DNA of 64,000 nt from Vitellaria paradoxa (GCA_019916065.1 CM034234.1:7848342-7912341); one strand, 5' to 3'. Shown: positions 11,673-22,148, counted from the stretch's first letter. Notes: a model not told the origin generated them from the sequence alone. Numbers and translations are program-made.

Positions 11673-11877
11673 CACGTGGCGCAGTGCCGAGCAAATTCAC
11701 ATAAGCCACGTAGCCACTTGCCGAGCACGTTCCGTTTGGACACGTGGCATCCCGCCGAACAACTGATTATTGGCACGAGAGTTCCACGTGAGTGTTATAC
11801 GTGAGTACACGATTTAGAGTTAGTACTCCAAAGAGTACCTTGAACCTCGACATCAATAAACAATGTATTACCACGTG
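11673..11877 (+). promoter_or_regulatory. Four CACGTG G-boxes in the LTR U3
   Basis: Exact CACGTG cores lie at 11673-11678, 11741-11746, 11785-11790 and 11872-11877, several within CCACGTGGC contexts. This hexamer is the binding core of plant bZIP and bHLH factors, including ABA- and light-response regulators. The 3' LTR keeps three of the four; the last reads CCAGTGGC there. Confidence 0.6.
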
Positions 11878-12268
11878 GTTATAACCGAGCAAGCTAGTTT
11901 GCTCGGCCTATCTGTCGACGGCCAGTAAATGTCAAACCTAGGGCCCACAGCCTTTAAAGAATGCTCGTAATCATAAATGCACCTTAGTTAGGATTGAACT
12001 AGGTACTTGTCTCTGGAGATGTAACTAAATCGGTCTAACTCGTCACGATTCGGTGGCTGATGCGACAAGAAGACAGTCTGACCTTAAAATTCAGGTTGTA
12101 ATGCCGTGTTAAACCGCCAGAAGCATTAAATGAAGGGCACGGTGTATTAATGAGGGGTCTGAGGCATTAAATGAAGGGGAAGGGCATTTAAAGCAAGAGT
12201 GTAAAAGAGGGACACGGCAGTGTGCGTAACGTCAAGTCATAGGTATGCTGTAATCATCACTCAGACCA

Positions 12269-12278
12269 CTATATATGG
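12269..12278 (+). promoter_or_regulatory. TATA box of the Tat LTR
   Basis: The sequence CTATATATGG sits 246 bases before the LTR end in an otherwise non-TATA region and is conserved in the 3' LTR (CCACTATATATGG near 23321). Transcription of genomic RNA would start about 30 bases downstream. Confidence 0.6.
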
Positions 12279-12517
12279 GATATCCTACTGAACCACAGAG
12301 GTAAGCTGACGATTGCCAACTTAAGCTTTGACTCCTTTATTTCCATAAAACTTTCTTTCTTGGGTGACTTGCTGACTTAATCATCGGAGGGTTTTCCGGC
12401 CTGAGACCTCCCCTCCGGCCGTCACCTTTCTTTCTGTCTTTGTTCGGCAGGTCGGCGATTGCATTTCCAGTTGGCGGTGGTCAGCAGTTTCGGCGGTAAT
12501 TTCTGCTGCCGAACATT

Positions 12518-12535
12518 TGGCGCCCACCGTGGGGC
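12518..12535 (+). other. Primer binding site (PBS) of the Tat element
   Basis: The sequence TGGCGCCCACCGTGGGGC begins two bases after the LTR. The leading TGG complements the CCA end of a tRNA primer. I do not assign the tRNA species with confidence. Confidence 0.8.
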
Positions 12536-12611
12536 TCGTTGTCTAGCCCAGCATTGTGTTCGCTAGCTTTTTTCTTGTTTCTTTGTTAAGTCTCCAGTAT
12601 TTGTCCACATA

Positions 12612-14198
12612 ATGATTTCGGGAGGAAACACTACCCCACCACCATCTCCACGGGCAGGAGACGCTTTCACTCCTGCCAAAACTAAAGGGAGTGCGTTGGT
12701 TATCCGGACTCCAGGCCTGGAGCATGCCCGGAGAAGAAAAATGGAGGATCCTGAGGTACTGAAACGGAGAGAGGAGCTGATGGCTAAGGCCAGCGAAAAG
12801 CAGGCAGAACTGGAGGAGATTCTGCTGGAATTGAGTAAGGAAAAGGGAAAATCCCCTGCCAGCCATACAGCCGATTCTGGTCAATCCGACTCGGAATCTG
12901 ATGAAAGTTACGATGCTCTTTACGAGAACCCCACTGATGAGGATGACGGGGACCCCCATGAACAGAAGGAGGTGCGCTCTCGCTCGCGACGTGATGTCTC
13001 TCCTTCCAGGAAGGACTCGCGCCGTGCTAAACCCGTCGCAAAACGTGACGTGAGATCCGATGTTGACGCGCCCATCAAAGCGCATCACCAAAGGAGTTCC
13101 TCAAAAAAAGTGCTAGAGGCGCACTCAGAAGAGGCGGATAGCTCAGACCAAGAAGAACTAACTTTGAAGCGTAAGAAAGCGGGAAAGGCGAAGATGGAAG
13201 AGTGGGGGCAAGCAGAGGAATGGGGCGCTCAAGGCCAGAGCACACGAATGATGGCAAGGAAAGCCCTGGGGCAAATCTCTGCCTCCCCATTCGTTGATGA
13301 AATAATCGATGCGGAGCCTCCGGAGAAATTTCAAACTCCGAGACTTAATCTCTACGATGGGAGAACTGACCCCCTGGCCCACTACCGTCACTACATGCAG
13401 GTCATGACATTATGGAACAGCAACGACCACCTCATGTGCAAAGTATTCCCTTCTAGTTTGGGGGATACAGCGTTTCAGTGGTTCCATAAACTGTCCCCTG
13501 GCAGTATTCGGTGTTGGCAGCAACTGGCGGAGGAGTTCGTCACCCGGTTTCTGGCTAACACAAAACAGCCCAAAACCGCTGACGTTCTCCTCACAATGAA
13601 AAGAAAGTCCGGGGAATCATTGAGAGATTATTCCCGCCGCTACCTGGAGCTCTACAATGAGGTGGGAGAATGCTCGGAGCAATTGGCGGTCACCTCGTTT
13701 AAATTGGGGTTGCGGAAGGAGGATAGGCTGTGGCTCTCCTTGACTAAAAAGCCAGCGGCTAACATGTCAGATCTTATGTGCCGAATCGAGAAGTACGCCA
13801 AGGTGGAGGATGAGACACAGCCGGCCGAACAGAAAGAAAGGAGATCCCAAGGCCAGACAAGAGAGAAAAGACGGGGAGACGGCCGCCGATTCATTGACGA
13901 AGGGAAGTCCGTCTTTGAAGCGGTCAATACGGTGTTCAAAGAGCCAATCTTTAAGATCCTACTCCAAATAAAAAATAGGCCATATTTCAGATGGCCCGGA
14001 AAGCTGCCGGATTTCCCTGGAAAGGAGAATTCCAAAAACTACTGCGCGTATCATCAAGACAAGGGGCATCGCACCGAAGCCTGCCGATCGCTACGACATC
14101 ATCTGGAGGAATTGGTGCGCAGAGGCCACCTTAAAGAGTTCGTCGACGAGGGCAGAACTAGAGAAGCAGCCCCACAGGATAGAGAGCCAAGGAGGTAA
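12612..14198 (+). CDS. gag: Tat element Gag polyprotein
   Basis: A 528-residue capsid/nucleocapsid precursor starting at the first ATG after the PBS leader. The N-terminal 200 residues are charged and low-complexity, including an acidic Asp/Glu/Ser stretch and Arg/Ser-rich segments. The retrotransposon gag (capsid) domain spans about residues 235-420, with LYDGRTDPLAHYRHY, AFQWFHKLSPGSI and FVTRFLAN. A C2HC-like finger, C-AYHQDKGHRTEA-C, follows near residue 479. Gag packages the element RNA and forms the virus-like particle. The frame ends at TAA 14196-14198, but the same frame continues open directly into protease, so this stop is the only thing separating gag from pol. Confidence 0.9.
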   Translation: MISGGNTTPPPSPRAGDAFTPAKTKGSALVIRTPGLEHARRRKMEDPEVLKRREELMAKASEKQAELEEILLELSKEKGKSPASHTADSGQSDSESDESYDALYENPTDEDDGDPHEQKEVRSRSRRDVSPSRKDSRRAKPVAKRDVRSDVDAPIKAHHQRSSSKKVLEAHSEEADSSDQEELTLKRKKAGKAKMEEWGQAEEWGAQGQSTRMMARKALGQISASPFVDEIIDAEPPEKFQTPRLNLYDGRTDPLAHYRHYMQVMTLWNSNDHLMCKVFPSSLGDTAFQWFHKLSPGSIRCWQQLAEEFVTRFLANTKQPKTADVLLTMKRKSGESLRDYSRRYLELYNEVGECSEQLAVTSFKLGLRKEDRLWLSLTKKPAANMSDLMCRIEKYAKVEDETQPAEQKERRSQGQTREKRRGDGRRFIDEGKSVFEAVNTVFKEPIFKILLQIKNRPYFRWPGKLPDFPGKENSKNYCAYHQDKGHRTEACRSLRHHLEELVRRGHLKEFVDEGRTREAAPQDREPRR

Positions 14199-15659
14199 CG
14201 AGAAGAGACTGCCGAGGAGGAGGCAGCCGAAGAGGTTCAACCCCCACCAAGGGCCAGGGCGCGCAGAGATGTCCCGAGACCTGCAGTCATCCACGTGATT
14301 CATATGGAACGGCGACCCCAGAGTGTCATCAATCATGCCCCTAATCCACCAAGTAAAGAAATCTTGGGCGTCGCGGATCAGTCGAGCAAGCGCCCAAGGA
14401 CAGCCGCCATGGAGGAAATCACTTTTCATGAAGATGAGCATCCCGGTGTTCAGCTGCCGCACAATGATGCCCTGGTGGTCACTCTGGGCATGTTCAATTC
14501 AGAAGTAAGAAGAATCCTGATAGATGCAGGAAGTTCAACAGAAGTTATGTTCCTGAGCTTATTTAAGAAGCTCAGATTAACTGAAGAAGATCTGGAACCG
14601 GCAGAATGCCCGCTCATAGGATTCAATTCTGCTCCTGTCTGGCCTCTGGGCAGAGTCGTCATTCCTGTCCACGTGGGTCCGGTGGAGCAAGAGGTTGAGT
14701 TCACTGTTGTGGATTCCCCCTCTTCCTACAACGCTATAGTGGGGAGATCGTGGATTCACGTTCTGAAGGCGGTCCCCTCAACCTACCACCAGGTGCTGAA
14801 GTTCCCCTATTGCGGGGAAGTGATTTCTATTTTGGGAGATCAGAATACCTCCCAAAAGTGCTTCTCTGCAGCCCTAAAGTCCAAAATGATCCCCGAACAA
14901 GTCCAGCTGGCGGAACTACCCGAGGACACACCAAAGATCGATGATGTCGGTGGTGATCCGCAGATGAAAGCAACAGAGGGTTTGGAGAAATATCAAATTG
15001 GCCCGGTTGAGGATGATAGATTCTTCCTGATCGGCGCTAACCTGAGCGCCGAGGAGAAACTAGAGCTAACCGAGATGCTCTTGAAGAATATTGGAACGTT
15101 CGCCTGGACTCCACACGAAATGCCTGGCATTTCCCCCGAAGTCATGACTCATAAGTTGAATGTGAATCCGGAGGTAAAGCCTGTGGTACAAAAAGCCAGG
15201 CGATCAGCCCTCCAACACGCAGAAGCTGTCATTGAGGAGGTCAGCCGACTGTTAGAGGCGGAGGCCATTCGGGAAGTCTCATACCCGGAGTGGTTAGGTA
15301 ATACGGTCGTGGTCAAGAAGAAGAATGGGAAGTGGAGAGTCTGCGTAGACTACACAGACCTGAACAAGGCCTGCCCTAAGGATCCATTCCCCGTGCCAAA
15401 GATCGACCAACTCGTTGATTCAACTGCTGGATGTTCCAGGATGTCGTTCCTGGACGCCTATAGGGGATATCACCAAATCCATATGTTCGGCCCTGATGAG
15501 GAGAAAACTTCTTTCATAATCCCGCGAGGCATATACTGTTACAGAGTTATGCCATTCGGGCTGAAGAACGCTGGAGCCACCTATCAACGGCTGGTTACAA
15601 AAATATTCAAAAAGACCTCGGGCAGACGATGGAGGTCTACATTGATGATATGGTGGTAA
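14199..15659 (+). pseudogene. pol: Tat pol part 1: protease and reverse transcriptase N-part
   Basis: The frame is the same as gag after the in-frame TAA at 14196, open from 14199. No ATG is needed if translation reads through; otherwise the first ATG is 14304. The aspartic protease core LIDAGSSTEVMF is at about 14517-14553. Reverse transcriptase follows with VVVKKKNGKWRVCVDY, DLNKACPKDPFP, SFLDAYRGYHQI and VMPFGLKNAGATYQ. Protease matures the polyprotein and RT copies the RNA into cDNA in the cytoplasmic particle. Protein homology is lost after IFKK at about 15615, where one base appears deleted. The continuation with the YIDDM catalytic motif is in the next frame from 15629, and residues after about 15618 in this frame are out-of-frame readthrough. 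Confidence 0.85.
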
Positions 15660-16564
15660 AAAGCAAGGAGCCGAACACACACCTCCAACATCTCCAACAT
15701 GTTTTCTCTACCCTTGATCGGTATGGGTTAAAATTAAATGCTGCCAAGTGTGCCTTCGGAGTTGGCTCGGGTAAATTTTTGGGCCACTTGGTGAGCAGAA
15801 TGAGAATTGAGGCTGATCCCGAGCAAATACGTGCCATCCAATCTGTTTCACCCCCGCGCACAAAAAAGGAGGTACAGAAGCTGACAGGGATGGTGGCGGC
15901 ACTCAACCGGTTTATTAGCAGATCATCCGACAAGTGCCGGCCATTCTTTAGACTGCTCAAAGGGGCCAATAAGATGCAATGGGATGCTGAGGCGGATGCG
16001 GCACTGGAAAAGCTTAAAGAATACCTAACAACTGTCCCAATATTGTCAACACCGCAGCCGGGGGATATTTTGCAGCTATATCTGGCAGTCTCAGAGCATG
16101 CAGTCAGTGCCGTCTTGCTGAGAGAGGAACAAGGGAAGCAGCATCCTATTTACTATGTGAGCAAAACAATGCAAGGAGCAGAGACCAGATATCTGCCCCT
16201 AGAGAAGTTGACCCTGGCACTAATAATGGCATCCAGGAAGCTAGCCCATTATTTCCATGCACACACCATTCAAGTTGTCACCGATCAGCTAATTGGCCAT
16301 GTTTTAAAGAGGGCTGATGTATCGGGCCGACTAGTAAAGTGGGCAGTTTCCCTTGGCGCATTCGACATAAAGTTCATCCCAAGAACCGCGATAAAGGCTC
16401 AAGTCCTGGCCGCTTTTGTAGCGGAATTTTCCACACCAGCCTGTGGTCAGACAAAAGAAGTATGGCATGTTGAAATAAAGTCTGCCCCGGCCGAACATAA
16501 TGAGGCCGAACAAATTTGGCAAATCGAGGTTGATGGGTCTTCGACTAGAAAGGAGGCGGCGTAG
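15629..16564 (+). pseudogene. pol: Tat pol part 2: RT catalytic end and first RNase H
   Basis: This picks up reverse transcriptase at MEVYIDDMVVKS (catalytic Asp pair) and continues through the thumb (KFLGHLVS, LTGMVAALNRFISRS). It then enters the gypsy-type RNase H with LYLAVSEHAVSAVLL, YYVSKTMQGAETRY, LEKLTLALI and the GRLVKWAVSLGAFDI stretch. It ends at the start of a second RNase H (IEVDGSSTRK), where one base seems lost near 16547 and a stop follows. A one-base gain near 16572 restores the frame, so the two lesions compensate. Confidence 0.85.
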
Positions 16565-18232
16565 GCATAGTTTCTGACTACACCAGAAGGGGTCTCAATA
16601 GAATATGCAATAAAACTCGAGTTCGAAGTCACTAATAATGAGGCGGAGTATGAAGCTCTCCTGGCTGGACTCGACATCGCTCGGCGGCTGATGGCAGATG
16701 ATATCGTAGTAAGGACTGACTCTCAGTTGGTTGCCAACCAGCTAAAGGGTGAGTATATGGCTAGAAGTGAAAAGATGGCAGAGTATTTAGAAGCAGCAAA
16801 GAAGAGAATCGAAGGCTTCAATAAAGCTAGCGTGGAGCTCATTGGCAGGGATCATAACGCTCATGCTGATGCACTTGCAACGCTAGCCGCCTCTTCTCGA
16901 ATAAGGCTAACTGACCAGGTCTTTATGGAAGTCATAAAAAGGCCGAGCATAACAAAAGACGTAGAGGTAATGTGTGCTGACCCAGCCCCATCTTGGATGG
17001 ATCCAATCATTACTTACTTGAAGGACGGAACACTTCCCGTAGAGAAGACAGAAGCGAAGAAATTAAGAATAAAAGCCGCCAGGTTTTGGCTGTCTCCTGA
17101 CCAGAAGTTATACAAAAAGTCATTCACAGGCCCCTATCTCCTTTGTGTTCATCCCGATAAAGTGCAAGACTTTCTTTACGAGCTTCATGAAGGTGTCTGT
17201 GGAGCACATACTGGGGGCAGATCACTGGCGCACCGAGCAATTACTCAAGGGTATTGGTGGCCGAAGATGGGATATGACGCTCAGGCCTATGTTCGGAGAT
17301 GCAAGAAATGTCAGAAGTTCGCTCCCATTCCTCACCAGCCAGCCCAGGAACTCAGCCCGCTTACCAACCCTTGGCCGTTCGCTCAATGGGGACTTGATAT
17401 TGTGGGACCTCTGCCTTCCGCTTCGGGAACTAGAAAGTTCTTAGTGGTCGGCACCGACTACTTTACTAAGTGGGTGGAAGCAGAACCCCTAGCTCACATC
17501 AGAGATGCTGATACCATTCGATTTATTTGGAAGAACATCATTACCAGGTATGGCATCCCTAGGACACTTATTTCCGACAATGGGACGCAATTTGACAGTG
17601 CCCCGTTTAGGGAATATTGTTCTAGATATGGAATCAAGAATATTTACTCTACACCAGCTTACCCCCAAAGCAACGGTCAAGCTGAGGCAACGAACAAAGT
17701 CATTCTCAATGGGATTAAGAAAAGACTGGAAGCGGCAAAAGGAAGATGGGTGGATGAATTGCCATCAGTACTGTGGACCTACCGAACAACCCCTAGAAGA
17801 TCAACCGGAGAATCTCCCTTCTCTCTGGCTTACGGTGTCGAAGCCGTCATACCCTTAGAAGTTGGCCTCCCGAGCATCAGAACTCTATCATTTGACAGAA
17901 GGGAGAATGATCAAGCTATGGGAATAAGCCTGGATCTAATTGATGAAAGAAGGGAACTGGCAGCACTAAGGTTAGCCAACTACCAGCAAGAGACAAAGAA
18001 GAAATTTAATAAAGGGGTCAGACGTAGAGAATTCCGTACTGGCGATCGGGTGCTGAGAAAATTGATGGGAAGCAGGAAAGATCAAACTGAAGGAAAGCTT
18101 AGAGCTAATTGGGAGGGACCATTCACCGTCTCTGAGGTGCTCGGCAATGGCGCCTACAAGTTAATTGACATGGAGGGAAAGCCAATGAAAAGACCGTGGA
18201 ATATAGCCCATCTAAAGTTGTACTATCATTAA
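16565..18232 (+). pseudogene. pol: Tat pol part 3: second RNase H (aRNH) and integrase
   Basis: From about 16573 the frame returns to that of part 2 (long ORF 16691-18232). The first 80 or so codons are an archaeal-like RNase H: TNNEAEYEALLAGL, VVRTDSQLVANQLKGEY and RDHNAHADALATLAA. Integrase follows, with a zinc-binding HHCC region (HEGVCGAH, then CKKC). The catalytic triad of the 16691-18232 frame is D236 (WGLDIVGP), D296 (ISDNGTQF) and E332 (NGQAEATN), a D,D-35-E spacing. The C-terminal GPF/Y-like part is LRANWEGPFTVSEVL. Integrase inserts the cDNA; the extra RNase H is thought to complement removal of the RNA strand and is a Tat-lineage trait. Confidence 0.88.
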
Positions 18233-18437
18233 TTTTTTCTTCACATTTGTTGATTAAAGACTTTGTACGAATATTGAAAAGCAATCCTTTTTACAAAGCA
18301 AAAGCAAACTCAAAAGCTTGAAGATCACTCTCTGCTCAACAAAAAGACGCCACATCACTTTGGGTGGTGGCATGGAAAAGAGCCATGCTCGGCTTCCCGA
18401 GCATTGGTACGAAAAGAACGCCCCATCTCCATCGATG
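18233..18437 (+). other. Tat 3' non-coding start
   Basis: This AT-balanced stretch after integrase has no ORF. It includes one partial lead-in to the tandem repeat that follows (ATGCTCGGCTTCCCGAGCAT, a short hairpin near 18387-18406). Confidence 0.5.
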
Positions 18438-18772
18438 TTGGCACATTCCTGGTTATTACTGACCAGGAAATCCTCTCTAGACTGAGATTCAATTCCTCAG
18501 TCTCCTGAAAAGAATTATCAAAAGAAGCCACGCTCGCTTGCCCAGCGTTGGCACATTCCTAGGTTTATTTACTGACCAGGAAATCCTCTCTAGACTGAGA
18601 TTCAATTCCTCATCTCCTGAAAGAATTATCAAAGAAAGCCACGCTCGGCTTGCCCAGCGTTGGCACATTCCTGGTTTATTTACTGACCAGGAAATCCTCT
18701 CTAGACTGAGATTCAATTCCTCAGTCTCCTGAAAAGAATTATCAAAAGAAATCCATGCTCGTTTGCCGACCA
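18438..18772 (+). repeat. Three-copy tandem repeat (about 111 bp) after integrase
   Basis: The word TTGGCACATTCC occurs at 18438, 18548 and 18660, spaced 110 and 112 bases, each followed by ACTGACCAGGAAATCCTCTC and AGACTGAGATTCAATTCCTC. Copies differ by a few one-base changes. Tandem repeats in this position are known in Tat elements. Confidence 0.9.
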
Positions 18773-19818
18773 ATGGTACAGAGAGAACCCACATCATTTC
18801 TGATGGTGGCCCAACCTTGATTATTCATCACGAGAAACGATTTTTTAAATCAAGATTCGATCCTTGTTTGTTAATTGGAAGCAAAAGAAGCTGTTCTAAA
18901 GAAGCTCAGCGCCAGTATCATAAGGTACACATTTCCGATGCTCGGCAATGAGATTAAAAGCGAAGATTTATCAGAAGGTAGTTACCCTCCGTTATTATGA
19001 GAAAGAGGACAGCCGACTTATCCAGGTACGTGAGATTTATTAAAGTTATGCCTCTTTAACAAAGCTTGAAGTTTATTTTATGAAAAGCAAACTACTGCAT
19101 GAGCTTGTTATCTCTGAAAGTTTTTACTGTTTAAAGTATTTCTGTTAGAAGTTGTGGTTGTTCGGCAAAGTGGTACAAATACAGAACACCATACATACTT
19201 CAATATAAAGCATAAAATATACAAACGGAAAAGACAGACGTCATAGTGAACAATTCAAAAGTTTTTCATTACATGCCTCAGAGTACGGTTACATACATTT
19301 TACATAACTATCAATCAAAGAAGCTACCCTAAATCTAAGATGAGGCATTAAAATTTGTTGTAAGGGTTTGTAGCTACTCGTGGGAAAAAAACGTCAAGGT
19401 ATTCCTCGGCTGCACTCCTTATTATTTCATCAGCATAGCCAGCTAAGGCATTCCCCAATCAATTCATCGGCAGTTCTAAAGAAACAAAGACAGAGAAAAT
19501 AAAACAAGATTAGAAGAAGTCAAACTGCTTCATTCATTTGGAATTAAAAGTTCAATATTATTACATCAGGAACAAAAAAAAAATACATATATGCTCACTT
19601 CTCTCCTCCCTTAGTAGGATCACTCTCCACTATTAATCAACTTGTTTCAAGCACTTGGGAGGTGGTCCTTCTGGCACTATCCACCTCAACCTCCCCCTCG
19701 TCGATTGTTTCTTCGGCAGTATGAATTGAGGGAGTTTGAGGGGACGCTCAAAGCTGAATTGAGGGATGGGCGCTCTGGATCAGGATAAGGGACCTCCTTG
19801 TATATGGGGTTGGTGGGA
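18773..19818 (+). other. Tat 3' untranslated region
   Basis: About 1 kb with no coding region I can support. It holds short GCTCGGC / GCCGAC words typical of the element. The last part (about 19620-19818) lies just beyond the stop of the antisense ORF and would be its 3' untranslated region. Confidence 0.5.
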
Positions 19819-21092
19819 TCAATTGTTCTTCTTCATTGCGGCCTCCCAACCCTCAAGAAAGAAGTCGTTGTGAGCATCCCTCATCTGATCCACGCAATCG
19901 TTAATCTGGGCTTCCACCTCAGCTTTGGCCTTGTCCTCGGCTTCTTGGAGGGCAGCTTCCTTCTCTGCCAGGGCTCGAGTCTTCAGTGCAAGCTCTGCCC
20001 GAAGTTTGACAAGCTCTTGCTTTGATCTCTCTTGCTCGGCCCTGGAAGCCTCCAACTCCTTAATGAGTAACTCCTGCCCAGTCTTCATGGAGGACAACTC
20101 AATCTCGGCCGTGGAAAGTTTGCCCTTGACCACTAAAAGCTCCTCGTCTTTATGATTTAGGATCTTATCCATTGACTGCACACGAGCTATGCTTCCAGCA
20201 ACTTGGCCAAGGGCAGTGTTGAGTTGATGCTCAATCTCTTTATTTTCATCCTGAAGCGACTTCTCTCTTTTGCCAGAGCGTCATTGCTGGATTGGAGATT
20301 CTTATTCTCCTTCTCCAAGGACCTCACGCTCGCTTTCAACTCCCTTATTTCCGTTTTATCCAGCTCGGCTCTGGTTTCGAATGCTCGGCTCCTGGCAATT
20401 AACTCCATTGTGTGGAGAGAAGTCTGCAGAAAGAACAGAAAGTTAGGAAAAATTATAATAACGAAAGGATTCACATAAAGGAATATTATAGTACTTACAG
20501 AGATGATGTTCTTCATCAGAGTTTTGTGGATATCCTCCGTCCTATTCTTCCTCGTGTTATGAACGTCCCGAGGAGGGAGGATACCCTTGAGATACTCCTC
20601 GGCATGGTTGAAGGCAGTGTCTTGGATAGTGAAGGGACGGCCTTGAGGGTGTTCGAGGCTGGGAATAAGGATTTCTGGAATAAACGGAGGGGAGTCTCGA
20701 ACCGGATTGGCCGGATACTCGATGGCTAGAGGCACGGGCCCAACTGGTTGAGCAGGTAACGGCTCGGAGGTTTCGGTGGTGCGTCTTTGGTGGGTAGCAC
20801 GACCTTGGAAGGTGCTGGCCCCCTCGCGGCGTCCTCCTTCGGAGCGCTCCTGCTCGGCCGTTGGAGCCGCGTCCGCAGATTGTCTGGCCCTCTTCTGCTC
20901 AGGAGGACCAGATGGCCTCTTCTGAGCTGCCTCCTGCTCCTTCCCCTTCTCCATTTTACCTTCATTATTGCTCGGCAGTTGAAGGAGCAGGGGCTCTCCC
21001 CTCATCAGTCTTCCTTTCCCACCAGCCTTTTGTTCGTTGGCCTTCTTCTTCTGGGCCTCTCCAGCCCTTTGTTCTTTTGCTTGCCATGGCAA
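19819..21092 (-). pseudogene. Tat antisense ORF, C-terminal half (coiled coil)
   Basis: Minus strand, opposite to gag-pol. From 21092 a Lys/Glu/Gln/Pro-rich low-complexity region leads into IPEILIPSLEHPQGRPF and EDIHKTLMKNIIS. A canonical intron (GTAAGTAC at 20498 to TGCAG at 20424) joins NIIS to TSLHTMELIARSRAFE. After this a long heptad-rich coiled coil begins (LKASVRSLEKENKNLQ). Near 20270 one base shift moves the coiled coil into another frame, which continues as MDKILNHKDEELL (from 20181) to the stop at 19819. I know of no function; Tat-lineage elements often carry an antisense gene here. Broken by the shift, hence pseudogene. Confidence 0.7.
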
Positions 21093-21142
21093 GCTTCTTG
21101 TAATCGATCTTCGGGGCCATGATACTTCTTCTTCTTCCCCTT

Positions 21143-22145
21143 CTAATCTGAGAAGTATCGAAGCAGGGGGATCTCAACTTCTTCTTCTTCCTCTTCCTCT
21201 TCCTCCTCGTCCAAAAGAACAAACTGTCGCTTCCTCGGCTGTTCGGAAGGCTCAGGAACTGCAACTTGAGGGGCTTGAACTTGCTCGGCAATGAGTGGAA
21301 TAGCGAATGGAGGGGGGCGAGTCCACCCTGGATGCCTTAAGGCGTAGTAGTTCTCTTTCTCTTCAGCAGAAGCCGAAACCACCACTGAAGACGCCTAATA
21401 GCCTCCGAGGTTGCGAAACCTTGAGGGGGGCAATGAACGTCTGATGAGAGGGGGTGAAGTTGAAAAATGGAACGCTCTAGCGAAGGGATATAAATCTGGA
21501 CCCCCGAGGAATTTGAACACCTCCTTCAAATGGTCCTTGTCAGCACGAATGCCAGTAGCCCAGAACTTCTTTAACTGAACACCTGCACAGATATTAAATC
21601 AAACAGTTAGTATGCTTAGAAGTGAGGGTAAAGAAGAATAAGAACTGGTAGGATTTGAAATCAACCAACCTGGGCCCAAAGAAACCCGAGGGACGATTGG
21701 AAAACGATCTTCGTCTGGATCGTGTGTCCAGTGACCTGTGACGACGCACAGGTCACTTTCCGACTTAATCGTATCAGGCAGCATGTGGACCAAGGCCTTT
21801 TCTGGTCGGGATTTCAGGTACCACCTGTTCTCATCCTTCCTCACCTTCTGGATTGAGTAACAGTAAAGAAGATCGTACTCGGATATGTGGAATCCATATC
21901 GCCTGTTTATTTCTATTACCCCATTAACGATATAAAAGTTGTGGGTGAGGTTCCTAGGGCCAAGGTCCAGAATGCTCATCATAGAGCGAAGAAAGGGGTG
22001 CAGGGGGAACCTAAGGCCACCTTCGGTGATTGCCACTATGGGGAATTCCCCTGTTTCACGCTCGCCTTGTTCGGCGAGCCTGATACCTACGTTCTGAGGA
22101 ATCTGGTATTTCTCCTTGAAAATCCTAACTTTCTCTCAGAACTTA
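21143..22145 (-). pseudogene. Tat antisense ORF, N-terminal half (Transposase_28-like)
   Basis: Minus strand. The frame is open from 22145. It includes EGGLRFPLHPFLRSMMSIL, then GFHISEYDLLYCYSIQKV and RWYLKSRPEKALV, the pattern of the plant domain named Transposase_28 (putative gypsy-type transposon protein). An intron (GTTGGTTG from 21669 to GTGCAG at 21583) joins SLGP-G to VQLKKFWATGIRADKDHLKE in phase, strongly suggesting real splicing. After LGGY a TAG at 21397-21395 interrupts, then the same frame continues to an acidic poly-Glu stretch and ends at 21143. No in-frame ATG is visible at the very start, so the 5' end or an upstream exon is unresolved. Confidence 0.7.
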
Positions 22146-22148
22146 GCT

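Larger units (their letters stand above)
11617..12515 (+). repeat. 5' LTR of the Tat element
   Basis: An 899-bp LTR running TGTTGGGCATAA to GCCGAACA. It pairs with 22675-23568. It carries recurring GCCGAGCA / GCCGAACA words, four CACGTG hexamers in the U3 part and a TATA box at 12269-12278. R would begin about 30 bases after the TATA box. Confidence 0.92.

Noticed and set aside
12543..14462. Minus-strand open frames opposite Tat gag
   Set aside because: Antisense shadows of gag with no domain features and no intron structure, unlike the antisense ORF at 19819-22145.
18438..18772. Origin of the 91-bp satellite from the Tat 3' tandem repeat
   Set aside because: Unit length and sequence show no visible similarity between the two.
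19798..21294. Plus-strand open frames opposite the antisense ORF
   Set aside because: Ser/Leu/Ala-rich shadows of the coiled coil and low-complexity region.
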